From: Xestospongia bergquistia
Taxonomy: Eukaryota > Porifera > Demospongiae > Haplosclerida > Petrosiidae
Length of the DNA stretch: 64,000 nt
Direction of reading: 5' to 3'
NCBI GenBank assembly: GCA_963965975.1
Contig: OZ014411.1
Coordinates: forward strand, 26,894,249-26,958,248
Shown here: positions 13,200 through 25,792 of the stretch, piece by piece
Position numbering within the stretch: position 1 is the stretch's first letter
Layout of the letters: each line of letters starts with the position of its first letter
Program-made: the position numbers and the translations under genes
The notes under the pieces: generated by a model
Database searches by the model: none
Seen by the model: only the letters and a program-made list of their open reading frames with translations
Told to the model about the DNA's origin: nothing

Positions 13200-15500
13200 A
13201 CAATGTAGTTGGCACATGATTTTCAACTTGCAATCATTAATGGTATGCATGTTATCGTTGTATCTTGTAGAAGGAAGTTTGATGTTAATGATAGTTATAT
13301 AATTAATTTTACTTATTATAATATAACGGATAATTGCTTTAGGACACTATATATATATTCAAAGTGTATCAATGAATAGCTTTGTTTCACCATTAATATA
13401 TAGAGATAGTAGAAAATCATACCTATAACCTTTGAATTGTATATATGAAATGGAGCATTTTATAACTTTGGTATACTATGATCTAATATTTATGAATAAC
13501 TCTGCATACAATATCACCTGATGAATGACATCTGCTGTATATTGATTTGAAGTGCATGTGTAGTCTCAATTTACTAACATGTAACTTGTGACTTCCTTAA
13601 TTTAAAGTGTACTGTATAAGTACTAAATTTAATTAATCATAACTGTCAATGAGTGACTTACATGTAAGGTGTAACTTCCTTAATTTGAAGTGGACACTTA
13701 GTAACTTGTAAAGTAAAATTATTATCAACCATACTGGACTTATTAGATCAAACTGTCTCTTCTTTATTTCTTTACAAGCATCATTCATCACTTAAAACAA
13801 TTTATTTTCTCATAAGATTTAAGATTGTCAATACACTAACCTCTCCTTAGAACATAAAGATGTATCAGGAAGACAGGAAACACCTGCTTACAATCAATGC
13901 ACAATGTATGATAGATACTTACTATCTTCTCATGAATAATAAGTAACTAATAGATCAAATAGTGCATGATCTCCAAAGCAGATACCTCATGTAAAGTCAT
14001 AACTCAAAAATATTCTTCAAAATACTTGTAGTTATCATACGCATCTGTATCTATTGTGTATATAACAATATTTGTTCATTCTACTGAGAAAAGACAAAAT
14101 ATATAAAATATAATATAAATATGTACATCCTGAATTTAACAACATTTATTCACTATATCATCAGGTCTTTTTGATGATCCCTATCTATTTACATAAAAAG
14201 TTAAAAAAACATAGTATTTTATATTATCATAATATATCTGATACAATGCTATTTACAACGTTTTAATAGGAAATTAAGATGTTCATTTTTATATTTGACA
14301 TAGTTACATAATGTATACTTTAATTTTTTAAATTTTGTTTCACTGTGTACCTGTATAATGTAATTACACATTTAACATTTGTCCAGAGATTATTGACATG
14401 CTACTCAGCTATTTTTTCAAGAACTTAAAGTAGTACTATACATATGATGTTTTTATACCAAGTAATTTAATTGTGACATGAAATATACAGGAAATTGATA
14501 TATTTGTGATGATATACACTGTAGAAGCCAGATGTCTGCCTAGCTTTCTGTATATAAACACAAATTTACATTCAATCTTTACTACCAAATATAGTTTGGA
14601 CAACTCTAAAAGTATATTAAAGAAATGGCTCAGGCACCAGAAGAGAACAAGAAAAGGCTGCTTTTTGTTTGCTCTGGTAATACATGTAGATCTCCTATAG
14701 CAATGATTGTTGCAATGAACCAGGTAGGAGATAGAGCTGATTGTGATTCAGCAGCTGGCAAATTTGAAAAAGGAGTCTTTAAATCTGGCAAATTTGCTGC
14801 AAAAAAGGGTAAAATAGCCATTCGGAATATATATGGTGATCAGAGTAGTGAATATAATCATATATCACGATATGTGCCAAAACCATTGAGTATTGCGTTG
14901 GTACAATGGGCTACTGATATTCTTTTTCTTGGAAGAGAATTCATGGATAATGCAATGGCTAACTTTCCCATGGAGTATCACGATAAAATGAAATTTTATG
15001 GAACGTATGACAACAGTAGAGGAATGACAATGCATGAAGTTCCTGATCCTATGGATGGTCAGTCATGGCCTGACTACTATGGATTGGCAACTCCACCACC
15101 AGCACAACAAGAAAATTATGATATGGTACTTCAATCCATGATTGACGATTTCCAACCAAAACTGACTGAAATGCTCTGGCCATCAGCAATGTAATGCAAA
15201 AATAATTAAAAAATAATTTATTTGCTGTCTTTGTAAACACTAATATACAAAACAGTTTTGCATTTTTCAAATACTTAATTTTCAAAATCGTTCATAAAAT
15301 ATATATTTGCAACATTTAGTTTTTTTTAAATTTCATTGTTCACCTTATTCTATCAATATATAAATACATTAATAATACTTTATGTTGTTGAGCTCTGTAT
15401 ACTCAAACAGATTATTATTCATCATGAAAATGAAATTGTTTAAAATATAAGTATAATTTATATATATTCATATACCAAACTATATAGTAATATTATAATC
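13200..15500. repeat. Segmental duplication, unit 1 (partner about 15530-18720)
   Basis: Non-coding sequence upstream of both phosphatase copies is alike. For instance, both contain AACATGTAACTTGTGACTTC followed by a TTAATTAATCATAACTGTC stretch (about 13578-13648 and 15849-15920). The gene offset is 3194 bp, but the upstream flank offset is about 2.3 kb, so unit 2 gained roughly 0.85 kb. Confidence 0.75.
14625..15194 (+). CDS. Low-molecular-weight protein tyrosine phosphatase
   Basis: Single-exon gene of 189 aa. Residues 16-23 (CSGNTCRS) match the LMW-PTP P-loop C-x5-R-S, with Cys16 as nucleophile and Arg22 binding phosphate. The motif HISRYV lies where the family has an HxARQ-like element. 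The PDP at about residues 145-147 fits the catalytic aspartate loop (family DPY/DPW). The family removes phosphate from tyrosine in cytosolic proteins, and a related branch forms arsenate reductases. The protein is longer than the usual ~155 aa, mainly through a Lys-rich insert after the P-loop and a Pro/Gln-rich tail. No introns are seen, in contrast to neighbours, so retroposition is possible. It is the intact member of a tandem pair with the copy at 17819. Confidence 0.85.
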   Translation: MAQAPEENKKRLLFVCSGNTCRSPIAMIVAMNQVGDRADCDSAAGKFEKGVFKSGKFAAKKGKIAIRNIYGDQSSEYNHISRYVPKPLSIALVQWATDILFLGREFMDNAMANFPMEYHDKMKFYGTYDNSRGMTMHEVPDPMDGQSWPDYYGLATPPPAQQENYDMVLQSMIDDFQPKLTEMLWPSAM

Positions 15501-17818
15501 ATATAATAATAACCATAGTTTTGCGCTTTGTGATTAATTGACTATAAGGTACAGTTGCATATGATATTTAACATGCGTGCATAGATGGATATTAATACTA
15601 CTGCTTTTATTTTGTAGAGGGAAGATTGATTTAATAATAGTCTTAAAATTATTAAATATAGTACAATGGGTAATTGGTTTAAGCAGTCTATATGTACATT
15701 CATGGTGTATCAATGAATGGCTTCTTTTCACTATTAATATGTAGAGATGGAATAAAACCATATCAATCATCTTTGAATTATAAGTATACAAAGTCACTTA
15801 AATTATATCTATATATTAATTTGAAGTGCTCTGTTGTCTCAATTTAACTAACATGTAACTTGTGACTTCTATATTTAAAGTGTACTGTATAGCCACTAAA
15901 CTTAATTAATCATAACTGTCTATAAGTGATTTACATATAAGGTGTAACTTCCTTAGTTGAAAGCAGACATGTAGTAACTTGTAAAGCACTTATTAGACAT
16001 AACTGAATAGTTAATTGTTAACATGACATACAATATTGATTACTTCAAATTTTGACAATAGTACCTTGGGAACCAGTCACTACTCATCCTCTAAATACAA
16101 ATACAGTGAAACCTAGCATTACCAATTCAAGGGTTTAGAGGAGGGTTCATAAAATATAAGGAACATAAGGATTACCTTAATTTTTTTCGTGTCTGGATGA
16201 CAACCCACCAGAACAAAGAGATAGAGAGGGGTCAGAACCTTTAACATGGAAGGAGTAGCTTCATTGCTATGGTAACACAATTCCCAGTACTAAATAATAC
16301 TTCACATGTACCACTACCACTATATGAGATAGATCACTATTAATACATGTACATATACACTTATATATGCAGTGTCTTAGTAGGACAAAAATGGTTCATC
16401 ATTAAGATTAGGTCCAATAGCATGTTGAGGCTAAATGGATTTGTGGGCCTGGTCGTACCAACAACAGTAGACTACATATCTCGAATACCAGTACGGCTGG
16501 TTTGAAGTGAGGGGCAACACTCCAGCTAGGATTATCTCATCTTTGGACAATGGCTACCTGGCCACATAGGCAGTCCTAACTAGCAATAGCAGAGATACTA
16601 AGTAGAAAGCCTCTCATGGTGAATCAGTAGGGTCGTTATCAAACCACATACAAGTTTATTGTTTATGTGGTAAGTTTATTTTAAGTCCTCATCTCTCTCA
16701 CATATTACAGCTTTAATATTCATTGACAATTATTGCATGCATTGTAGACAATTATGGAGAATGAATGGAAAAAGAAAAAGAACAACAACAACAACAATAA
16801 TAATAATAAGGGATTTAATTAATGAACAATAAACAAAAATTAACAGAAATAAACAAAGAGTAGTACAAAGTAAAGATTGATAAAAAATCATATACTTCTC
16901 TTGCTGGAATAAGTTGAGATCAATCCATCTATCCCTCCCCAACAGCCACCTATATCTACCAAGGGAAGATTGAACATGTTAGATTTTGAACATCACATTT
17001 ACCTTATATAGGATGTAACATTAAGGATTTAGTACGTCCTATTATCTGTCCCATAAATCATTATGATATTTATTACAGCTATATAATATATATTAATTGT
17101 TTGTCAATTATTGATGTTATATATTTGAATAGCTTGTGAACTGTGTGAGATAGCACTAGACAACAAGATTATATAACAAATAGTATCTATAGTAGACCAC
17201 TCTTACCATGTTAATGAGGGTATTATATAATTTAAGCCATACACATTAGTTCATTGCATTGTAACAAATGTGAACAGCAACACCTACACTATTTTTATAG
17301 TGATGGAGTCTAAAATAATAGACAAACAGCCTTCAAAATAAAAGGAAGCATTAATGGTCAAAAAGGTATTTGCATCAGTATAATTATGATTAAAGTCATA
17401 ACTTTTACTTGGATGCTCTACACAACACTCATTAAATACAAGACCACTATATATACATAAATTTTATAATAATGTTAAACCTGTAACAAAATAAAAAATA
17501 AAAATCCTTACCTAAACACTCTTCTTCATTATCTTTTGTTTAATTTTTGTTTATTTTATTTCACTGTGTACTTAGATAATGTAATTATACATTTAACACA
17601 GATTGTAGACTTGTAACTGAGCTATTTTTATATAGCTATTTTACTAAAGTGATACTACCTGACATGTTTTACAAAGTAATTAAATTATGACATGAGATAC
17701 AATGACATATACTGTAAAATACCAGGAGTCTGATTATTTTTCTGCATATAAACACATGTTTACATTCAATCTTTACTATTAAATATAGTTTGGACAACTC
17801 TAAAAGTATATTAAAGAA
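15195..17818. other. Intergenic region between phosphatase copies, with probable insertion
   Basis: The segment of about 16040-17000 has no counterpart in unit 1 and is GC-richer. It begins near TACAGTGAAACCT at about 16102, which resembles a pogo/mariner-type terminal repeat at a TA target. No matching second terminus was found, and no coding domain is visible. An AACAACAATAATAATAATAAG tract lies near 16780-16810. Confidence 0.4.
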
Positions 17819-18389
17819 ATGAATCAGGCACCAGAAGAAGACAAGAAAAGGCTGCTTTTTGTTTGCTCTGGTAATACATGTAGATCTCCTATAGCAATGA
17901 TTGTTGCAATGAACAAGATAAGAGATAAAGCTGATTGTGATTCAGCAGCTGGCAAACTTGAAAAAGGAGTCTTTAAATCTGGCAAATTTGCTGCAAAAAA
18001 GGGTAAAATAGCCATTCAGAATAGATATGGCGATCAGAGTAGTGAATATAATCATATATCACGATATGTGCCAAAACCATTGAGTATTGAGTTGGTACAA
18101 TGGGCTACTGATATTCTTTTTCTTGGAAGAGAATTCATGGATAATGCAAAAGCTAACTTTCCCATGGAGTACCACGATAAAATGAAATTTTATGGTACAT
18201 ATGACAACAGTAGAAGAAATAACAATGCATGAAGTCCCTGATCCTTTTGATGGTTAGTCATGGCCTGACTACTATGGATTGGCAACTCCACAACCAAAAC
18301 AACAACAAAATTATGATATGGTACTTCAATCCATGGATGAAGATTTCCAACCAAATCTGACTAAAGTGCTCTGGTCATCAGATAAATAA
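17819..18389 (+). pseudogene. Tyrosine phosphatase copy 2, broken at the C-terminus
   Basis: Nearly identical to the gene at 14625 over the first ~130 codons, including the P-loop CSGNTCRS. One extra base at about 18213-18222 shifts the frame and ends translation at the TGA at 18230-18232, just before the expected PDP aspartate loop. Further down, an original-frame CAG has become TAG (18255-18257). The original-frame stop is still recognisable at 18387-18389. The truncated product would keep the nucleophile but lose the general-acid loop, so it is unlikely to be an efficient enzyme. It could only persist as a substrate-trapping-like fragment, which is speculation. Confidence 0.85.
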
Positions 18390-19947
18390 TGCAAAAATGA
18401 TTCAAAAATACCTTGTCATCTTTGTTAATTGAATACTAATATACAAACATTTTTCAATTACATCATTTTCATAATAATTTATAAAGTATATATTCACAAC
18501 ACTCAGTTTATTTCATTGATCACATTATTCTGTCTATACATAAATGCTTTAATAAGTTTATTTTTGGCTCTGCATATGCCAATAGCTATATTATATTGTT
18601 GATCATGATCATGAAATTGTGTAATTATAAGTATAATTGATATATAACAACTAAAAAGTTATATTATAATCGCACATAGTTATATTATAACTGCAATTTT
18701 TGTGATATACTCTTTGTGGTTAATTGACGTAATATTCAAGGTATTTTTTACAGTGATAGATAGGAAGTAAATGCGTGGTGCGTATTCCAAAAATCAAGCA
18801 CCACTGGTTACTAGTACTGTAACAAAGACAAGGCTGCTAAGTCATCTAAATAATCAAAGTTTGTAAGAATTAGAAATTCAATCATAGATCAATAGTTAAC
18901 ACTGAATTTGATATTAAACAGATCTAGACAACATGACAGGATAATTGATAACATATAACTATATGACTTACTTAGTATTGAAGTGCATTTTAGTAGTAGT
19001 CTATAGATCCTCTGTATAACTCAGGTTGAATATTGATCATAATTCTTTAACTATAGCTGGTTCTTTGATGAATATGACAAAGAATTTTTATTTCTATTCA
19101 ATCATTCAGAATTCAAAGAACACAAATAGATTACAAATAGTTTATGAATACATAAATTATATTTATTATTATTATTATTTGCAACGCTTGTATACACAAG
19201 TATACATGTACATGTTCTGACTCCTCTTCTCAATGTAACAATGTGTAAACACATTCACCTTGTTATTAAGTACATTCACCTTGTTATTAAGTATACATCA
19301 ATCATTCTTTTAACATCACTATCAGATGAAATCATAGACAACACTATTAATGATGTGAAGTATTAATTTCACTGATCATGTCTGGTATGAATTACTACAG
19401 AGAGGTATATCAAAATATACAATGTAAAGAATTATTTTACTTTTTGTGATATTGTAAACGAAAAGAAATGTGAAAGGGCCTGTAAATTATGTAATAACGT
19501 TTCTACAACAATGAATATGATACATTGTGACTTATGGTATCATTGGTACATTGATTAAGCCAAATAATGTATAAATTAAACATGTTTTGTCTTTCTAAAA
19601 TATTTGATCCAACATACAATAACAATAATTTCATTTACATTCAATAGGACCTGTGTTAACATAAAACATTCTACCACTACTGAATGGTATTGTAATATAT
19701 GCTTAACATCTAAGAAGACAGGACAAAACACATCAAAAGTTTAACACAATTCATACTCAATACAACAACAGTTTCATTAACAGACTATTTTACCTTTAAT
19801 ATTATTTCAATATTCTATTATAACAGTAGATGATGTTCTTGTGTGACTAGCGCTCACGTGATTAACCAAAATAGTCAAATGAATCTTATTAATTGTGACC
19901 TTTTGAAGGCTTAGTTATTATTAGAGTATCAACTGGTGACGTGACTA
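18390..19947. other. Intergenic region, TRAF upstream sequence
   Basis: No coding exon seen. The stretch 19437-19822 is copied at 22577-22960. A short direct repeat of ACATTCACCTTGTTATTAAG occurs at about 19252 and 19271. Confidence 0.6.
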
Positions 19948-21534
19948 ATGGCTAAAGGAGCCAGTGATTATAAGTATCATTTCATTAATTCTCCTCCTGA
20001 TGATGTCGTATGTCCTCTGTGTCTAGATATTGTAGAAGAGCCATATCAATTTACTTGTTGTGGTCAACATATCTGTAAAAAATGTAAAGACAAGTTCAAA
20101 CAACAGGCCACTACAACAAGGACTAATACTTCACGCCAGACTCGAAAGTGCCCAATGTGTCGACAAAGTAAGTATTCAATGTTACCTGATAAATATTTTG
20201 AACGTAATACTCTTAACAAGTTGTTGATATGGTGTTCTGAGGGATGTGGTCAAGAGATAGAACTTGGTCGACTAAAAAGCCACTTATCTCAATGTCCTTG
20301 TATTGAACTAGATTGTCCTAATGGGTGTGGTTTGAAGGTCCAAGGTCAGTACATGGCAGAACATAAGGAGAAATGTCCAAAACGTCCTTTTATTTGTTGT
20401 TATTGTAAATATCAGTCAACGTATGAGGTGGTAGTTAATGAACATCATCCAGTTTGTGACAAGTATCTCATGATTTGTCCTAATAAGTGTTCTGAAGATG
20501 AAATAGAGCGAGGGCTATTACCAGATCATCTTGAAAATTGTCCCGATCAAGTGTTAGAATGTGAGTTTAGTCATGTAGGATGTCATGAGAAGATTCGTCG
20601 TTGTGATCTATCAAAACATCAGTCCGAGCAAGGTTCCTATCATAATGCTCTTTACTTTAAAGTAATCTATGAAAGTTTGCAAATGACAAATAAAATGAAA
20701 GATGAGCTGTTACAAGAGAAGGACAAACAGCTACAAGAGAAAGATGCTCAACTGTTAGAAAAAGATAAAGAATTAAAGGAAATGTTGAGACGGCTAGAAG
20801 AAAAAGATGAAGGAGTTGTAAAGAAATTTAAGAAATTAAAAGAAGCAATGGAGCATAAAGACAAGCAATTACTGGAAATAGGTCAACAACTTATTGATAA
20901 AGATAAAGATCTACAAGAGCAACTAGTAAAAAAAGATAAGGAATTGGAAAAAACTGTGCAACAGAAAAATCAATTGCTAAGTGAAAAGGACAAGGAAATT
21001 AGTTGGAGAGACAAGCAGTTACGAGATAAAGATGATAAAATGCATACCATATTGAACCGATTTAGTAAGTTGCAATCAAGAGTTGTTGGTGATACTGTTC
21101 TATCTGTTGGAATGATAAACTTCAAAGATAAGAAAAATCATGCTGTTCAATGGTTTAGTCCTTGTTACTTTACACGTCCATTTGGTTATAGAATGTGCTT
21201 TCAAGTGAATTTCCACTATTGTTTTTTTCCACACGAATCATTGTGTGTATACTCTCACATGATGATAGGTCCTTATGATGATCATCTTTTGTGGCCATTT
21301 ACTGGTAAACTCATTGTACGTCTCCTTGATCAGTGTGGTGATGATCATTATGATTACTTTTTTGATTATACAAAAGGTAACAAGGGTAAAAGAGTTCGTG
21401 ATGCAGAGCGAGGTGAATACATGGCAAGTCAAAGCTCATACCTTCCATTTAGTCAACTACACTACAACCCTTTCACCAACTGTAAATACTTAGAAAATGA
21501 TTGTCTCTTTTTTTCAGTTATAATATTACAATAA
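19948..21534 (+). CDS. TRAF-like RING / TRAF-zinc-finger / coiled-coil / MATH protein
   Basis: Single-exon gene of 528 aa with complete TRAF order. A RING finger (about residues 22-72) begins CPLC, has CCGQHIC in the middle and ends CPMC. TRAF-type zinc fingers span about 95-215 with repeated Cys/His pairs. A charged heptad-like coiled coil with repeated EKDK(E/Q) blocks spans about 240-380. A C-terminal TRAF/MATH domain (about 385-525) contains WFSPCYFTRPFGYRMC and WPFTGKLIVRLLDQ. TRAFs are cytoplasmic adaptors and E3 ubiquitin ligases downstream of TNF and Toll/IL-1 receptors; that role here is inferred. The ATG gives a short lead into the RING. An AATAAA overlaps the stop codon. The gene sits in a local duplication with a relic just downstream. 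Confidence 0.9.
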   Translation: MAKGASDYKYHFINSPPDDVVCPLCLDIVEEPYQFTCCGQHICKKCKDKFKQQATTTRTNTSRQTRKCPMCRQSKYSMLPDKYFERNTLNKLLIWCSEGCGQEIELGRLKSHLSQCPCIELDCPNGCGLKVQGQYMAEHKEKCPKRPFICCYCKYQSTYEVVVNEHHPVCDKYLMICPNKCSEDEIERGLLPDHLENCPDQVLECEFSHVGCHEKIRRCDLSKHQSEQGSYHNALYFKVIYESLQMTNKMKDELLQEKDKQLQEKDAQLLEKDKELKEMLRRLEEKDEGVVKKFKKLKEAMEHKDKQLLEIGQQLIDKDKDLQEQLVKKDKELEKTVQQKNQLLSEKDKEISWRDKQLRDKDDKMHTILNRFSKLQSRVVGDTVLSVGMINFKDKKNHAVQWFSPCYFTRPFGYRMCFQVNFHYCFFPHESLCVYSHMMIGPYDDHLLWPFTGKLIVRLLDQCGDDHYDYFFDYTKGNKGKRVRDAERGEYMASQSSYLPFSQLHYNPFTNCKYLENDCLFFSVIILQ

Positions 21535-22159
21535 ATCCTTTTAATTTAAGTATATAATGTGTCAACCATTCTTAATTGCACATACATCTATTTAAAATCA
21601 AAATGTGAACATAATAATGAAATGCTAACTGATCAATTCATAGATCATACATAGTAATGTCCAGTCAAAATTAGATACTGAACAATAGACTCCCCTAATA
21701 GTAAACTTTAACATAAGCACACGTTACTATATAGCAGAGTTTTGATGAGTGTAAGTAGAATCTGATATATTCACATAAATTAATTAGATATAATTGTGGT
21801 TACATAGATTATTAAATTTGTGGTTGTAGTTTTGACTGGTAAACTTGGCTCCTCAGCCAATATGAGTACAACATATCAGCATGCTATTATGTGATGCATA
21901 TGTGACTAGATTAGACTCTAGCAATGGTATTAATTCATACTAGTTATAGTTACTCAGTCTACACATGAACCAGTTCAGTAATTACAGACATCTGTTAATG
22001 GTTGGCATTATGGCTCTTCGCCTAAAGAAATCATTAAGCTGTCCTTTGCAACAATTAGAATTACTGAAACAAGCTGTCACTTCTGGTGAAGGAGAATGAA
22101 ATTCAGGAAAAGGAAATCTAGCTAGTACAGCCCAATACATATTAATTCATGTATTATAA
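21535..22159. other. Intergenic region
   Basis: No supported gene. A 33-codon open frame near 22000-22100 (start MVGIMALRLKKS) is unrecognised. Confidence 0.5.
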
Positions 22160-22575
22160 CTGAACATATGAACATCATCTAGTTTGTGACAAGTATTTCA
22201 TCATCTGTCCTAATAAATGTTCTGGAGATGAGATAGAGCAAGGAATGTCATCAGATCATCTTGATAAGTGTCTCAACCAACTAGTAAAATATGAGTTTAG
22301 TCATGTGTTGATATTATGAGAAGATTATTTGTTTTGATCTATGAAATTTTACAATCAATGCTTAAAAGGAAAAAAAAGACAATTACAAGATAAAAATGTA
22401 CAACTATTAAAGAAAAATGAGGAACAAAAAGAATTAAATAAAAAATGAAAGCTAGAGGAAAAAATTGAGCACATTAAGAGAAAACTTGAGAAGCTACTAG
22501 AAGCAATTCAATGTAAATACAGACAATTTCACGAGAAAAGACAGACGGCTTCAGGAGAAATTAATGATCAACAAC
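22160..22575 (+). pseudogene. TRAF relic (zinc finger and coiled coil only)
   Basis: Starts inside the TRAF zinc-finger region with EHHLVCDKYFIICPNKC, against EHHPVCDKYLMICPNKC in the intact gene, and runs on to FSHV before a stop. A degraded coiled-coil part (KKRQLQDKN-like, with stops) follows. RING and MATH parts are absent. It is a tandem-duplication remnant of the gene at 19948. Confidence 0.85.
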
Positions 22576-22576
22576 T

Positions 22577-22960
22577 AATACTTTTTTGATATAGTAAATA
22601 AAAAGAAATGTGAAAGGGCTTGTAAATTATGAAACAATATTTCTACAACAATAAATATGATACAATGTGACTTATGTGAAGAGTGCATGGTATCATTGGT
22701 ATGTTTATTAAGCCAAAGAATGTATAAATTAAACATATTTTGTCTTTCAATAATCTTTAATCCAATGTATAATAATTTCATTTACATTCAATAAGACCTG
22801 TGTTAACATCAAACATCCTCCTAATTCTAAATGGTATTGTAACACTTCCTTAACATCTAAGACATAACACATTATAAGTCTAACACAATCTATACTCAAT
22901 ACAACAATAGTTTCATTAACAGACTATCTTACCTTGAATATTATTTCATTACTCTATTAT
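22577..22960. repeat. Copy of the TRAF upstream region (partner 19437-19822)
   Basis: Shares long near-identical stretches with 19437-19822, for example GAAATGTGAAAGGGC followed by TGTAAATTATG, then ATATGATACA and a TTTGTCTTTC stretch. The copy stops where the antisense LINE begins, so a further TRAF copy may have been lost to that insertion. Confidence 0.85.
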
Positions 22961-22975
22961 TATAATATAAAGATG

Positions 22976-24720
22976 ACATCATCAGAATTTGAGAGAAAGA
23001 AGTGGTCCAAGAATTGAGCCTTGAGGAACTCCAGATAGAATGGGGGATTTATAAGAGGAACAGCCATCAACAACCTGCTGAGATCGAAGTGTGAGATAGC
23101 TTTGAAGCCAAATGAAAAGGTGATGGGAGATGTCAAGTGAAGAAAGTACATCAAGAAGGGGTTGATGTGGAACCAAGTCAAAAGCTTTTGTTAGATCAAA
23201 AAGGTTACACAGATAGAGTACCCTTTATCCATCTGAGTAAACCATGAGTTAGTGGAAGTAATCAGATCAGGTGGACTCTGTGGAATAACCAGGTCTAAAG
23301 CCGAACTGAGAGTCAGATAAGAGATTATGAGTCTGGCAAAAGTCCAGTAGCCAGTTGAAAATATGTCTTTCTAGAACTTTGCTGACAAGTGGTAGTAGAG
23401 ATATGGGACGATAACCTGTGAGAGAAGATGAAGCTAAAGAGTGCTTTGGTATTGGGATAATATGAGAGTGGTGATGAAATGGAGTAGGTGGTTTCTCTTA
23501 ACATACAGGCTGAAATACCATCAGGACCTGTAGAAGTATTAAATGGAATCTGAAGAAGGAGCTTTGCAACTTCGACGTTGGAGCATAAAAGATAAGATGG
23601 ACAATCTTCAGAGGAACCAGGGTCACCAGAAGCCGTGAAGAGGGGAGGAACAGATAGATTAAAACAGTTACAAAAGAATTGGTAAACCATATTAGCTTTA
23701 AGAAAGGGTGTGGAAGCCGAGGAGCCATTAAAGGATAAAGTGGGAATAGAGGAAGATTTTTTATTCGATTTCTTAAATAGAGACCAGAAGTCCTTGGAAG
23801 ACAAAGAAGAAGAGGACAGCTTGTGGAAGAAAGTAGATTTCAAATGATGCTGGTAGGAGAGTGTTTTGTTTGTACAAATGTGATATTGGGACATCAGGGA
23901 TGATGATTTAGCTCTTTTGGCTTTAGTGAATAGGGCATTACGTTTGCAGATGCAATAGGGCATTACATTTGCAGGTTGTTAGCCCAGGGTAGAGAATTTT
24001 TAATAGCACTAATTTAGATGGATGGTATGAATCGTTACTTCAATAAAGACTTCTTTAAAAATGGATCAAGAGTAATTGACATACTGGAAGATAAGAGAGA
24101 GTCCCAGGGGAGAAAAGAAAGGATTACATTAGCTGCTTTAAAGTCACCTTTACTATAAAGCCAAATATTACAAAGATTCTTAGAGGATGGTTTGTAATGT
24201 TGGGACAATGAACAATAACGAATTGTGATCTGAAGAAGACAATGGAGGAAAACAAAGGAAAGACATGACAAGTTTGAAGGAACAAAGATAAGATCAATAA
24301 TTGATGGTGTTCCTGAGTGAGAATAATGGGTAGGTTCTTTGACAACTTGAGAAGGACAAGTGGAGTTGGTAAAGTCAAGGAGTTTGGTTAATAGGAGAGA
24401 AGGGCTCATAAAATTTATGTTCAAATCACCAGTGAGAAAAATTTTTTTCATATGATCATGGCTTAAACTTAGAGAGGTTAAGAAATTGATTAAGATGTCC
24501 AGGGATCCATTGTCATTTGGAGGCCAATAGAAAGAGCCAAGTGTGAGCGAGTAATTAGAAATACTGATAGAGAGAAGAATGAGTTCAAGATTCAAGGAGG
24601 ATGGTATTACTTTGAATGAAAGTGAAGATTTAATATAAACAACTATTCCACCGCCATGGCGGGAATAGTCTTTATAATTACGAACACAGTGTTAGTTAGA
24701 TATAGATATCTCATTGTCAG
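22976..24720 (-). mobile_element. Decayed non-LTR retrotransposon (LINE) with endonuclease and RT
   Basis: Read on the minus strand, the order is 5' to 3': an APE-type endonuclease with YSRHGGGIVVYIKSSL (about 24690-24620), GSFYWPP and LTGDLNINF (about 24550-24410); then an RT domain with STGPDGISACMLRET (about 23540-23495), an AFDLVPHQPLLD block, and SGVPQGSILGPLL (about 23040-23000). Frames change several times and stops interrupt them, so the element is dead. It is truncated after the SGVPQG motif at its 3' end and lies against the TRAF upstream duplicate. Confidence 0.85.
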
Positions 24721-25792
24721 AAATGTCAGGAGACAACCAGAACGTTATCAAAAGGCCAGTTTACTTATTTATGAGGTCACTAACATTATGTGGTTTGGAA
24801 AAACAAGTTAATGTGGTCTCAAGCATCAAAATTGATAATAATATTCATAATATGACATATTCAGGAAAAATGGCTTGTGAGTAGGAGGAAAGTTACACAA
24901 TGTCAAACTTTGCAATGACTAGAGTAAAGGCGGGGGTATCTGGACAAACTTTTTTTCGAGTAGCTATTCACCTATTGCCTGACTTTTCAGTATTTTCTTT
25001 TGATATTGTTGGATAATAGAACTATTATACTATATTATAGGTACTAATATTAATACTATTCGTAGTCTTTTCACTGGATCACATTACAGCAGCTTGGGCA
25101 TTAAGAGGTGTGTACATGTCATGGGATTAGCTTGGATCATATTACAACAGCTTGGGCATTAAGAGGTGTGTACATGTCACGAGACTAGCTTGGATCATAT
25201 TACAACAGCTTGGGCATTAAGAGGTGTGTACATGTATAAACAGATGACACAAAGGAACTACAACTTTAAACCCTTCTTCAATTACACCAGTGCAAGTAGC
25301 AAAAAGGATTGTCACATCACAAACTTCTCAAGGTATTACTAACACAGTATAAAAATTTCTGAATAAGTGTGGCTGTCAAGTACAATGCAAAGAGTGTAGA
25401 ATTTGCCCTCATGATAACTTATTTACCTTGTACATAAGACTACTACAACTGCTATACTTTAAAAACGACATTTCAGAGACATCTGATAACTACTCCTATT
25501 TTATCAACATACTCTTGTGACAAGATGCTAATGTCAACAAAAATATCTTTTATCAGCAAACTTCATGGACTAGAATGAACACTGTAAAGACCTCACACCA
25601 TATCTATAGCTAATAAACACCTTCAAGCAGCAATCACAGTCGTAAAAGCTATCTCACACAATACCTATCTATTGTTAATAATCATTTACGCCAATAAACG
25701 GTCTCAAATATTTCATAGTCATTATACTTTTACAGCAATACACTGAAAACAGATAGCATTTAATGACAAATTATAAATGACAATTATATAAA
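24721..25792. other. Non-coding region with 58-bp repeats
   Basis: Includes the 58-bp repeat array at 25077-25245. A GAACACTGTAAAGAC stretch at about 25576 is shared with about 29098. No gene is seen. Confidence 0.5.
25077..25245. repeat. 58-bp tandem repeat, array 1 (about 2.9 copies)
   Basis: Units begin GGATCATATTACAACAGCTT and contain GTGTACATGTCA. The same unit forms array 2 at 29142-29473, in the same orientation. Confidence 0.95.
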
